Source: a virus. From it: 36,354 bases of DNA. The notes beneath the pieces are model-generated. The model was not told the DNA's origin. It did no database searches and was given only the letters and a program-made list of their open reading frames with translations. The stretch covers positions 1 through 36,354 of IMG/VR virus record IMGVR_UViG_3300025759_000273; one strand, written 5' to 3'. The translations under genes were made by a program, and so were the position numbers. Shown piece by piece: positions 8,092 to 14,100 of this stretch; within the stretch, counting starts at the first letter, position 1; each line of letters opens with the position of its first letter.

Positions 8092-8550
8092 ATGTATAAA
8101 AAATTTAAGTTTAGCGAAAATTCAATTAAAAACTTGGAAACTTGCCACGAGGATTTAAAGACCTTATGCAACAAAGTAATTAATATTACGCCTTATGATA
8201 TTGGCATAAGTTGGGGTAGAAGAACAAATGAAGAGCAATTTAAATTATTTAAAAAAGGTAGAGAATTAAATATAGATTCTGGAAAATGGGAGATAAGCAA
8301 TAAAAATGAGGTCGTGACATATAAGGACGGTCTCACAACTTTTTCAAAGCATAATACACAGCCTTATTCTCTGGCGATTGATTTTGTAGTATACGATGAA
8401 AACAATAAATTCACGTGGAACAAAGAATATTATTTGCAAGTGATAGGCATTTTTTTTGCAGTAGCAAAGCAATATAATATTATGATAAGGTCAGGTAAAG
8501 ACTGGCAAGATTATGGTCACATAGAGTTGTTAGAAGGCTTATTTAGCTAA
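8092..8550 (+). CDS. Endolysin, M15 family peptidase
   Basis: This 152-residue protein is a single M15 (VanY/L-Ala-D-Glu peptidase type) domain. The zinc ligands are visible: His87 and Asp97 in SKHNTQPYSLAIDF and His143 in DWQDYGHIEL. The GISWGRRTNEEQFKLFKKG segment is the substrate-side helix usual in phage members. It cleaves peptide cross-bridges of peptidoglycan. There is no signal peptide, so it needs a holin, for which the gene at 7421 is a candidate. Its 3' end overlaps the converging VRR-NUC gene by 12 bases. Confidence 0.9.
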   Translation: MYKKFKFSENSIKNLETCHEDLKTLCNKVINITPYDIGISWGRRTNEEQFKLFKKGRELNIDSGKWEISNKNEVVTYKDGLTTFSKHNTQPYSLAIDFVVYDENNKFTWNKEYYLQVIGIFFAVAKQYNIMIRSGKDWQDYGHIELLEGLFS

Positions 8551-8997
8551 GATTTTTTTATCAACTAAATAATTAACTGCATCTTGAGCATTATAAAAGA
8601 CATAATTATCTATGTTTAAGCTATCTAGTAATTTCTTAAATTCTATTTGGTCTATGCTTAATTTGCTGCTTTTATCTTTTTTAGCTTCCATAAATAAAAG
8701 CCTATAACTTGGGTCTGTTATATTACCATATATAAAGATATAATCCCAAAACCCCTTTTTAACTCCCATCATTTTAAAGTTCTTGCCTTCTATTGCGTTT
8801 CTTGCTCCACCGTTTGGCGAGTGATGCCAGTAAAAAACATCATAACAAATTAAGTTTAAGTTTTTATAGCCATTTAAAATATTATTAAACTCTATGCAAA
8901 TTTTTCTTTCTTCTTGATTTCTTTTTTTGGGTTGAGATTTTTTATTTAAGTTTTGCAATAATAGCTTGTTTAGATTTTTATTGCTTTTAAGCCTCAT
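8539..8997 (-). CDS. VRR-NUC domain nuclease
   Basis: This 152-residue protein matches the VRR-NUC fold of the PD-(D/E)xK nucleases. Asp85 lies in MGVKKGFWDYIF, Glu104 and Lys106 form the ExK motif in LLFMEAKKDKSSKLS, and Gln117 follows in SIDQIEF, the family's helix. Phage members of this family are thought to act on branched or structured DNA in recombination and packaging. It is translated with the HTH gene upstream (TAATG overlap at 8997). As the last gene of the minus-strand block it probably belongs with RecT, YqaJ and the helicase. Confidence 0.85.
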   Translation of the reverse strand: MRLKSNKNLNKLLLQNLNKKSQPKKRNQEERKICIEFNNILNGYKNLNLICYDVFYWHHSPNGGARNAIEGKNFKMMGVKKGFWDYIFIYGNITDPSYRLLFMEAKKDKSSKLSIDQIEFKKLLDSLNIDNYVFYNAQDAVNYLVDKKILAK

Positions 8998-9251
8998 TAA
9001 CTTTTCTTTCTCCTTTTTCTCGTTTCCTCTTCAGATTTCTCAAGTAAATGATCAATGTCTATTAAGTCCTTGTTTTCAATTTCGCATCTTTCATTTATCT
9101 GTTTTAGCTTAATTAAATTTCTGCCATAAGGACTGTTTATATATTTACACCAGTTTATAACAGTTTGATGAGACACGCCAATTTCTTTTGCAATTCTTCG
9201 ATGAGTAGAGTATTTATTTATCCAGTTCTGGAATGTAATTTTTTTTGTCAT
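8997..9251 (-). CDS. Cro/YdaS-like helix-turn-helix regulator
   Basis: This 84-residue protein has a helix-turn-helix at residues about 18-35 (HRRIAKEIGVSHQTVINWCK) followed by a short wing-like segment, as in Cro/YdaS-type phage regulators. The C-terminal 30 residues are highly charged. It has its own near-consensus promoter (9269-9296) with a leader of only about ten bases. It may regulate the promoters that share the GCAAAACTCTTGACA context or bind the 8001 palindrome, but this is inference. No partner CI-type repressor with a dimerisation or protease domain was found. Confidence 0.75.
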   Translation of the reverse strand: MTKKITFQNWINKYSTHRRIAKEIGVSHQTVINWCKYINSPYGRNLIKLKQINERCEIENKDLIDIDHLLEKSEEETRKRRKKS

Positions 9252-9268
9252 TTTTTGTAATTTTTTAT

Positions 9269-9296
9269 ATTATATTATATATATGCCTACTGTCAA
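9269..9296 (-). promoter_or_regulatory. Promoter of HTH and VRR-NUC genes
   Basis: On the minus strand, TTGACA (9291-9296), a 16-bp spacer and TATAAT (9269-9274) lie just before the HTH start at 9251. The spacer contains an AT-alternating run with overlapping alternative -10 boxes. The -35 is preceded by AAGTC, related to but not the same as the ACTC context of the ankyrin promoters. It overlaps the last codons of the YqaJ-like gene. Confidence 0.7.
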
Positions 9297-10342
9297 GACT
9301 TCTTTATAGCTGCTGTCAGTGACCTTTGACTTAAAGAAAAGTGACCTTTGCTTCCAACAAGTTTTGATTTTCCAGAGTTCAGCATAATTTCAACTATTCT
9401 TTTCTTCATGCTTTTTAAATCATATTCAATATCTTTGCTCTTTTGATTCAGAGCAAAATATTTATCAAACTCATCACTTTCAATAGAACTGTAAGTAGTG
9501 CCTAAAATATTGGCTTGCTGCTTTATAACATTATAAATTGTCTTATGGTTTGAAATATTATTTATTTTGGGTGGGTTGTTTGCTGCTAAATCATATTCAA
9601 AACGCTTTAAAGCGGTTTTAATTAAATACTGATATTCTGGTCTCGCTTTATAAATATAATTATAAATATTTACATTATCGTTAATATAGTTAAAAGACTT
9701 ATCTTTACTCAATCCGCATATAAGACCCCTTTCAAACTGATTATCATTAACTAATGAAAAAATCACAATTCTACACCACTCATATTTTGCTAACATCATA
9801 GCAAATTGTGTCTTAAATATAAATTTCCAGTCAACGCCTTTTTCTGCATATTCTTTACTCTTCATTACATAGCTCACACAATCCTTTACTCCTATTAAAT
9901 GCCTTGGTGTATCTTTAAGAGAAATATTAAAACCGTTTGAGTCTTGTATAATATCCTTGCTATTTGCCTCTGCTTCAATATCAAGGGTAGCCATTAACTT
10001 TTCATCTGTATAAACAGCTCCTTTTTCATAAGTAGAATTATATTTATTTTCTATTTTTGATAAATAGTGTAAAGCAAATTGTTCAATCCTTTTGCTGTAA
10101 GCTTGTTTTTCTTTTGTGAAGGGTCGTTCAATATATAAATTAGGATTCTTGAACTTATGAAATAGCTCAAACGCCGTCACATAAGGGGTGTCTGCAAAAT
10201 CGTCGCTATTGATTCCAACGTTTTGCAGCTCTTCTTTTGTTATATAATAATGAATTAAGCCGAATATTTCGCTTGAGCATAATCTTTTTTTTCTTAATTC
10301 AAGCCACGCTTGGCTATTTTGTTTTATCGTTGATTTTGTCAT
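9293..10342 (-). CDS. YqaJ-like viral exonuclease
   Basis: From ATG 10342 this is a 349-residue protein with the YqaJ/lambda-exonuclease outline: NSQAWLELRKKRLCSSEIFGLI at the start (the family R-x-x-x-I/L-x-x-S-D/E motif), ERIEQFALHYL-like helix (family GxxxE helix), the LMATLDIEAEA segment with Asp, and KTQFAMMLAKYEWC near residue 180. The usual E-x-K of the catalytic core would fall in FNISLKDTP, where Ser stands in the Glu position; this may be an altered site or my misalignment. A longer frame starting at 10441 extends through the promoter and insertion-element end and is not the real start. With the RecT-like gene it would form a two-component recombinase. Confidence 0.75.
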   Translation of the reverse strand: MTKSTIKQNSQAWLELRKKRLCSSEIFGLIHYYITKEELQNVGINSDDFADTPYVTAFELFHKFKNPNLYIERPFTKEKQAYSKRIEQFALHYLSKIENKYNSTYEKGAVYTDEKLMATLDIEAEANSKDIIQDSNGFNISLKDTPRHLIGVKDCVSYVMKSKEYAEKGVDWKFIFKTQFAMMLAKYEWCRIVIFSLVNDNQFERGLICGLSKDKSFNYINDNVNIYNYIYKARPEYQYLIKTALKRFEYDLAANNPPKINNISNHKTIYNVIKQQANILGTTYSSIESDEFDKYFALNQKSKDIEYDLKSMKKRIVEIMLNSGKSKLVGSKGHFSLSQRSLTAAIKKS

Positions 10343-10367
10343 AATATTACCAGATTTACCAATTTTT

Positions 10368-10396
10368 ATTATAGACCTTGCAATCTTAATTGTCAA
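10368..10396 (-). promoter_or_regulatory. Consensus sigma70 promoter of the YqaJ-like gene
   Basis: On the minus strand this is a perfect TTGACA (10391-10396), exactly 17 bp, and TATAAT (10368-10373). The -35 is preceded by AAAAACTC, the context shared with the ankyrin promoters. The insertion element ends only 21 bases upstream, so the promoter survived the insertion. Confidence 0.85.
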
Positions 10397-10409
10397 GAGT
10401 TTTTGAGCT

Positions 10410-10416
10410 ACTTTTA
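10410..10416. repeat. Target-site duplication, left copy
   Basis: ACTTTTA at 10410-10416 is repeated at 12523-12529, directly outside the inverted repeats of the insertion element. IS1595-family elements usually make 8-bp duplications; seven bases match here. Confidence 0.75.
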
Positions 10417-10440
10417 GGGGTCTATATACAATCTTACCCA
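10417..10440. repeat. Terminal inverted repeat, left end
   Basis: This 24-bp end matches the reverse complement of 12499-12522 except at two adjacent positions. It begins GGGG, as is usual for IS1595-type ends, and ends with TACAATCTTACCCA. Confidence 0.85.
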
Positions 10441-10449
10441 AATAGTTAA

Positions 10450-10587
10450 TTAATTCTTCTTTTTATACTTCCATTTTTTCTTTGGTTCGGATTGCATTAT
10501 TGCCTTTGCTACTTGTTCAGCAGTGTCTTTGATTGGCTTGACCATGTTCTTAGGTGGGCGACCTGTCTTTTGCTTCTTGTCAGTCAT
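10450..10587 (-). CDS. 45-residue basic passenger protein of the IS1595 element
   Basis: A frame of 45 residues begins MTDKKQKTGRPPKNMVKPIK and ends KKKWKYKKKN. It has an AT-hook-like GRPPK near residues 9-13, a middle segment with PIKDTAEQVAKAIMQ, and a very basic tail. I recall similar very short GRPPK...AKAIM proteins beside IS1595-type transposases, but this is from memory. The start overlaps the 302-residue passenger stop by eight bases, so it is translationally coupled. It may bind element DNA or assist transposition. Confidence 0.65.
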   Translation of the reverse strand: MTDKKQKTGRPPKNMVKPIKDTAEQVAKAIMQSEPKKKWKYKKKN

Positions 10588-11488
10588 TTTTTTTATCAAA
10601 AAGATTAGCATGTGTGGGCGGTTCTATTATATCACCTGTAACCTCTTTCACTGTGTATTTATCACTATTTGGGATAGGGTTAAAAAATTCGTCTAGCTCA
10701 TACTCTATTTGTAACAAGCAAGGGATTTTAACGCCTGCATATAGCTTTTTAATGTCGCCTCTATGAACTTTATTTAAAAAGTCTTTATCTTCTATTTTTG
10801 CGGAAATATTCTTATTATATACAAACTGCCACAACGAATCCCCTAATAAATCAGGTTTTTTCAGTAACAAATTTACTTCTATCGGTTTTTGTTGTTCTAA
10901 TTTTGATGTATTGTTTTTTTCATCTACCACTTTCTCTTTCATGTTATCATATTCCCCCATACTAAAAGAAATCTTTTTTTCATTATGCTCAATAGAAAAG
11001 CTTTCTTTTTCTCCTTTTTTAAGATCTGAGAAGATATTTATAATAGAATTATCAATATTAGTATTCTGAAAAAAACCATCTGCGAATTTACTATCAACAG
11101 TTATAATAGCATTCTCTTGATTGACTATTTTAGTCTCTTCGTTTTCTTTCTTTATTTCTTTAGCTCTTTTTCCTCCAAGATGCGTTTTTATCTGAAGTAA
11201 AGCCCAAAGTCCTACAACAATTTGTGATGCAAGCTTTGCATTTTCCTTTGTAATAAGGTCAACAGCATGCCTTGCTACAGTGTCTATTATTGTTTCAAAA
11301 CTTCCCTCTTTATTGGCCTTTATCTCCAAGCGCAAAAAACAATTAGGATCGACAATATTGGCTGATGATTTAATTAAATCTATAGTATTGTTTATCGTTT
11401 TAGTAAAAAGCTCAGCATCAATACTATGCTTCTCACCTCCGAAAGTAACTTTAAACTGATCAATACTTTCTACAAAATTATTATCCAT
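10580..11488 (-). CDS. 302-residue passenger protein of the IS1595 element
   Basis: I do not recognise a named domain. The protein is soluble and mixed alpha/beta: an N-terminal FKVTFGGEKHSIDAELFTKTINN region, a helix about residues 75-100 (HAVDLITKENAKLASQIVVG), a basic Lys-rich linker near 105, and a C-terminal half that looks like a small beta domain (KIPCLLQIEYELDE). It overlaps the transposase stop by eight bases and the next passenger start by eight bases. Genes at this place in IS1595-type elements are passengers of unknown role; transposition accessory or host-effect functions are both possible. Confidence 0.75.
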   Translation of the reverse strand: MDNNFVESIDQFKVTFGGEKHSIDAELFTKTINNTIDLIKSSANIVDPNCFLRLEIKANKEGSFETIIDTVARHAVDLITKENAKLASQIVVGLWALLQIKTHLGGKRAKEIKKENEETKIVNQENAIITVDSKFADGFFQNTNIDNSIINIFSDLKKGEKESFSIEHNEKKISFSMGEYDNMKEKVVDEKNNTSKLEQQKPIEVNLLLKKPDLLGDSLWQFVYNKNISAKIEDKDFLNKVHRGDIKKLYAGVKIPCLLQIEYELDEFFNPIPNSDKYTVKEVTGDIIEPPTHANLFDKKND

Positions 11489-12404
11489 TTACCAAATCCT
11501 TATATTTCAACTGTTTACCTATCATGCTTTTAGCAACATTAGCCAACTGCTCAATAGTATCTAGTTTGCGTACATTATGACGACCTGCAAATTCATTTAT
11601 ATATTTTGCTAAGTGCTTGCTACTCATAAAGTGATGAGTTCCGTAATAACCACGCTTTAACAAAGACCAAAAGCTTTCTATGCTATTAGTGTGAGTATCT
11701 TCATCTTTTAAATATTCGCCTTTACTATGATTAACTGATTCATGTTGATAGGCACATTGTAGCCAGTAATAAGACTTATGCTCATCTGTAATAACTCGGC
11801 TATCTTCTTCTATGTTATCAATGATTTTCTCAAATAGAGTGTTGGCTTTAGCGTCTTTAACCTTAAAACCTTTAATCTTCTTTTCTTCTCTTGATACTGC
11901 ACCTAATACAACAGATTTTTCTTTAACTCCTTTTACTCTGCCTTTCATATGACGGTTAGCTTCTTTACCACCAATATAGCATTCATCAACTTCAACTATT
12001 CCAGATAGCTTATCTTTATTGTCGTTGTAAGTTTCTCTAATTCTCATAGCTAAATGCCAAGCTGTTTTTTGAGTTACATTTAAATCACTAGCTAACTTAG
12101 TGCTAGCAACACCTTTTAAATTAGTTGTTAATAGGTAAATCGCAATAGCCCAAATTCTAAAACCAAGATTGCTACCTTGCATTAAAGTTGCTGTCTTAGT
12201 GCTAAAGTCCTTTCTACAATCTCTACATCTCCAAGAGCGTCTTTTTGTTTTTCTTTCCGTTACATTATGAGATTTACAACAAGGGCAAGTAACGTCATCA
12301 CCCCATCTATTACTAATAAACCACTTTTCAGCAGCTTCATCAGTAGGAAACATATTTATTATCTCAATTAGAGAAATCTTTTGTCTATCGTCTTTTTTGT
12401 TCAT
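11481..12404 (-). CDS. IS1595-family (ISXO2-like) transposase
   Basis: This 307-residue transposase has an N-terminal zinc ribbon (TCPCC at residues 39-43 and CRDC at 60-63), a helix-turn-helix region near residues 96-120 (KGVASTKLASDLNVTQKTAW), and the ISXO2 catalytic core. The core residues appear to be Asp140 in VDECYIGG, Asp207 in ITDEHKSY and Glu243 in TNSIESFWSLLKRG. No frameshift or stop interrupts it. It cuts and joins the element's ends. The start ATG 12404 lies about 95 bases inside the right inverted repeat, leaving room for an internal promoter. Confidence 0.95.
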   Translation of the reverse strand: MNKKDDRQKISLIEIINMFPTDEAAEKWFISNRWGDDVTCPCCKSHNVTERKTKRRSWRCRDCRKDFSTKTATLMQGSNLGFRIWAIAIYLLTTNLKGVASTKLASDLNVTQKTAWHLAMRIRETYNDNKDKLSGIVEVDECYIGGKEANRHMKGRVKGVKEKSVVLGAVSREEKKIKGFKVKDAKANTLFEKIIDNIEEDSRVITDEHKSYYWLQCAYQHESVNHSKGEYLKDEDTHTNSIESFWSLLKRGYYGTHHFMSSKHLAKYINEFAGRHNVRKLDTIEQLANVAKSMIGKQLKYKDLVNG

Positions 12405-12498
12405 AATCTAATTTACTTATGGGAGTATTTTACCCATAAAAACATTAAGAAGCAAGCGTTATTTTACAGTTTTTAAAAATTATTTATGATTTAGATTT

Positions 12499-12522
12499 TG
12501 GGTAAGATTGTATATAAGCCCC
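12499..12522. repeat. Terminal inverted repeat, right end
   Basis: This is the inverted partner of 10417-10440, with 22 of 24 positions matching. It lies on the promoter side of the transposase gene and 4 bases from the stop codon of ankyrin gene 2. Confidence 0.85.
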
Positions 12523-12529
12523 ACTTTTA
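12523..12529. repeat. Target-site duplication, right copy
   Basis: ACTTTTA matches 10410-10416. Its last three bases are the stop codon of ankyrin gene 2 (read on the minus strand), so the element inserted right at the 3' end of that gene. Confidence 0.75.
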
Positions 12530-13018
12530 TTTACCTCCATGTTTTTTTAATAGTTCTGCAAGTTCTACGTTGTCATTCCTTGCAGCCACATGCAAAGGAG
12601 TGTCGCCATCTTCATCTTTAGCGTTAACATCTGCCCCATTTTCAATTAATAACTCTGCGATTTCTAGGATGTTATATTCTGCAGCCTCATGTAAAGGAGT
12701 AAAGCCCCATTTATCTTTACAATTAAGATCAGCTCCTTTTTTTATTAATAGCTCTGCTACTTCTAAGCTGTTAGAACATGCAACATCATGCAAAGGAGTA
12801 AAGCCATATTTATTTTTAAAATTAACATCTGCTCCTTTTTTTATTAATAGCTCTGCAACTTCTAAGCTCTTATACAAAGCAGCCACATGCAAAGGAGTAA
12901 AGTCATTTTTATCTTTAGCGTTAACATCAGCCCCTTGTTCTATTAATAATTTTGCTTTCTCTAAATCATTTTTCTTAGCAGCTTCAAATAATAGTTTGTT
13001 TAAGTTTTTGTTTTCCAT
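12527..13018 (-). CDS. Ankyrin-repeat protein 2 (five repeats)
   Basis: This is a 163-residue ankyrin protein, the same length as ankyrin protein 1. Repeats one and two are nearly those of proteins 1 and 4. A later unit (LNCKDKWGFTPLH) is the second junction of protein 4. The last units (YNILEIAELLIENGADVNAK onward) are those of protein 3. It has no promoter of its own: the stop codon of the nuclease gene lies inside the conserved ankyrin leader (TAATTGGTAAATAAAATG), so it is the third gene of an operon starting at 14100. Its 3' end keeps the GGAGG that elsewhere serves a cargo gene, but here the insertion element follows. Start ATG 13018 is chosen by the conserved MEKxNLNK start. Confidence 0.9.
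   Translation of the reverse strand: MENKNLNKLLFEAAKKNDLEKAKLLIEQGADVNAKDKNDFTPLHVAALYKSLEVAELLIKKGADVNFKNKYGFTPLHDVACSNSLEVAELLIKKGADLNCKDKWGFTPLHEAAEYNILEIAELLIENGADVNAKDEDGDTPLHVAARNDNVELAELLKKHGGK
12583..12682. repeat. 100-bp identical block shared by ankyrin genes 2 and 3
   Basis: This stretch is identical at every position to 13511-13610 in ankyrin gene 3, while the flanking repeats differ. It spans one full 99-bp ankyrin unit, the footprint expected of a recent gene conversion or crossover between the two genes. Confidence 0.9.
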
Positions 13019-13030
13019 TTTATTTACCAA

Positions 13031-13453
13031 TTAGTTATTACAAAAATTATGTTTTTTACCACCCTGATATTTAACGGCTAAATTCTGGTTCAATAGTTTA
13101 TCAGCCATATTCTCGCCATTAATATACACATCAGCTAAAACCCTAAAATATTTGCCTCTTTCTAGGTTTTTTAATATAATACAATTTGCTTTATCTAGTG
13201 ATTCTTTTAAATATTCTTTTGCAAGAATTGCTTTAAATTTTTCTTGTGAGCATTTCCCCCTTATTTCAGGTGTATCAACCCCTTTTATTCTAATACCCAA
13301 ATTTTTACCAAATACATCAAGAGTATTATCTATATTTATAAAGAACGTGTCACCATCATATATTTTAACAATTTGATCTTTTCTTATTTTTAAATCCTCA
13401 GCATTTAATAATACAGGCTTTAATAGAAATATAATTAATACTAATTTAATCAT
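13031..13453 (-). CDS. Secreted staphylococcal-nuclease-like thermonuclease
   Basis: This 140-residue protein begins with a signal peptide (MIKLVLIIFLLKPVLLNA, likely cut near residue 18), then one SNase domain. The calcium and catalytic residues of the family are present: YDGDTF (Asp33/Asp35), Arg55 in IRIKG, VDTPE with Asp60 and Glu63, and Arg104 in KYFRVLA. It should therefore be an active calcium-dependent nuclease of DNA and RNA acting outside the cytoplasm. ATG 13453 is chosen because it starts the signal peptide; an in-frame ATG five codons earlier lies in the ankyrin gene. The GGAG encoded by the end of ankyrin gene 3 is its ribosome site. It lies between two ankyrin genes in one operon. 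A secreted nuclease suits degradation of extracellular DNA or attack on a competitor or eukaryotic host, not phage replication. Confidence 0.9.
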   Translation of the reverse strand: MIKLVLIIFLLKPVLLNAEDLKIRKDQIVKIYDGDTFFINIDNTLDVFGKNLGIRIKGVDTPEIRGKCSQEKFKAILAKEYLKESLDKANCIILKNLERGKYFRVLADVYINGENMADKLLNQNLAVKYQGGKKHNFCNN

Positions 13454-13454
13454 C

Positions 13455-14045
13455 TTATTTAGCTCCATGTTTTTTTAATAATTCTTTAACTTCTACACTG
13501 TTCCTATATACAGCCACATGCAAAGGAGTGTCGCCATCTTCATCTTTAGCGTTAACATCTGCCCCATTTTCAATTAATAACTCTGCGATTTCTAGGATGT
13601 TATATTCTGCTGCATGATGCAAAGGAGTGTCGCCCCATTTATTTTTAGTATTAACATCTGCCCCTTTTTTGATTAATAACTTTGCAAAATTTAAGTTGTC
13701 ATTTAATGCAGCCCCATGTAAAGGAGTTCTACCATTTTCATTTTCAACATTAACATCTGCCCCATTTTCTATTAATAACTTTGCAAAATTTAAGTTGTCA
13801 TTTAATGCAGCCCCATGCAAAGGAGTAACGCCCCATTTATTTTTAACATTAACATCTGCCCCTTTAAATATTAATAGTTCTGCAACTTCTACGCTGTTTC
13901 TCCTTGCAGCATAATGTAAAGGAGTATCGCCATCTTCATTTTTAGCGTTAATATCCGCCCCTTGTTCTATTAATAACTTTGCTTGCTCTAAATCATTTTT
14001 CTTAGCAGCATCAAATAGTTGTTCGTTTAAGGTTTCTTTTTCCAT
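13455..14045 (-). CDS. Ankyrin-repeat protein 3 (six repeats)
   Basis: This 196-residue ankyrin protein is exactly one 33-residue repeat longer than proteins 1 and 2. Its N-terminus is the most diverged (MEKETLNEQLFDAAKKNDLE). Repeats three and four share an identical TPLHGAALNDNLNFAKLLI, a recent tandem duplication. Its fifth unit and the join to the sixth share 100 identical bases with gene 2. It is the first gene of an operon with the secreted nuclease and ankyrin gene 2, driven by the promoter at 14074-14100. Its final codons (KKHGAK) still encode GGAG for the nuclease gene. Confidence 0.9.
   Translation of the reverse strand: MEKETLNEQLFDAAKKNDLEQAKLLIEQGADINAKNEDGDTPLHYAARRNSVEVAELLIFKGADVNVKNKWGVTPLHGAALNDNLNFAKLLIENGADVNVENENGRTPLHGAALNDNLNFAKLLIKKGADVNTKNKWGDTPLHHAAEYNILEIAELLIENGADVNAKDEDGDTPLHVAVYRNSVEVKELLKKHGAK
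13511..13610. repeat. 100-bp identical block, copy in ankyrin gene 3
   Basis: Partner of 12583-12682. Together with the tandem unit duplication in the same gene it shows active exchange of ankyrin units. Confidence 0.9.
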
Positions 14046-14073
14046 TTTATTTACCAATTAGTTATAAATAAAG

Positions 14074-14100
14074 ATTACACTTAACTTTGCTTGGTGTCAA
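14074..14100 (-). promoter_or_regulatory. Ankyrin 3-nuclease-ankyrin 2 operon promoter
   Basis: On the minus strand, TTGACA (14095-14100), a 15-bp spacer and TGTAAT (14074-14079) copy the layout of the other ankyrin promoters, with the same GCAAAACTC before the -35 and the same leader after the -10. The -35 box overlaps the stop codon of the helicase gene. Confidence 0.7.

Larger units (their letters stand above)
10417..12522 (-). mobile_element. IS1595-family insertion element with two passenger genes
   Basis: A 2.1-kb element is bounded by 24-bp inverted repeats (10417-10440 and 12499-12522; two mismatches, outer ends GGGG) and flanked by ACTTTTA repeats. It encodes, in one overlapping minus-strand operon, an ISXO2-type transposase, a 302-residue passenger and a 45-residue passenger. 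It sits 4 bases beyond the stop codon of ankyrin gene 2 and 21 bases upstream of the YqaJ promoter. The insertion therefore hit one of the few places that breaks no gene. Joining the flanks would put the ankyrin stop about 20 bases from the YqaJ -35 box. All three genes look intact, so the element is probably recent. Confidence 0.9.

Noticed and set aside
8997-9251. Lysogeny repressor
   Set aside because: The protein has only a Cro/YdaS-like HTH and no dimerisation or cleavage domain; with no integrase, lysogeny is not supported.
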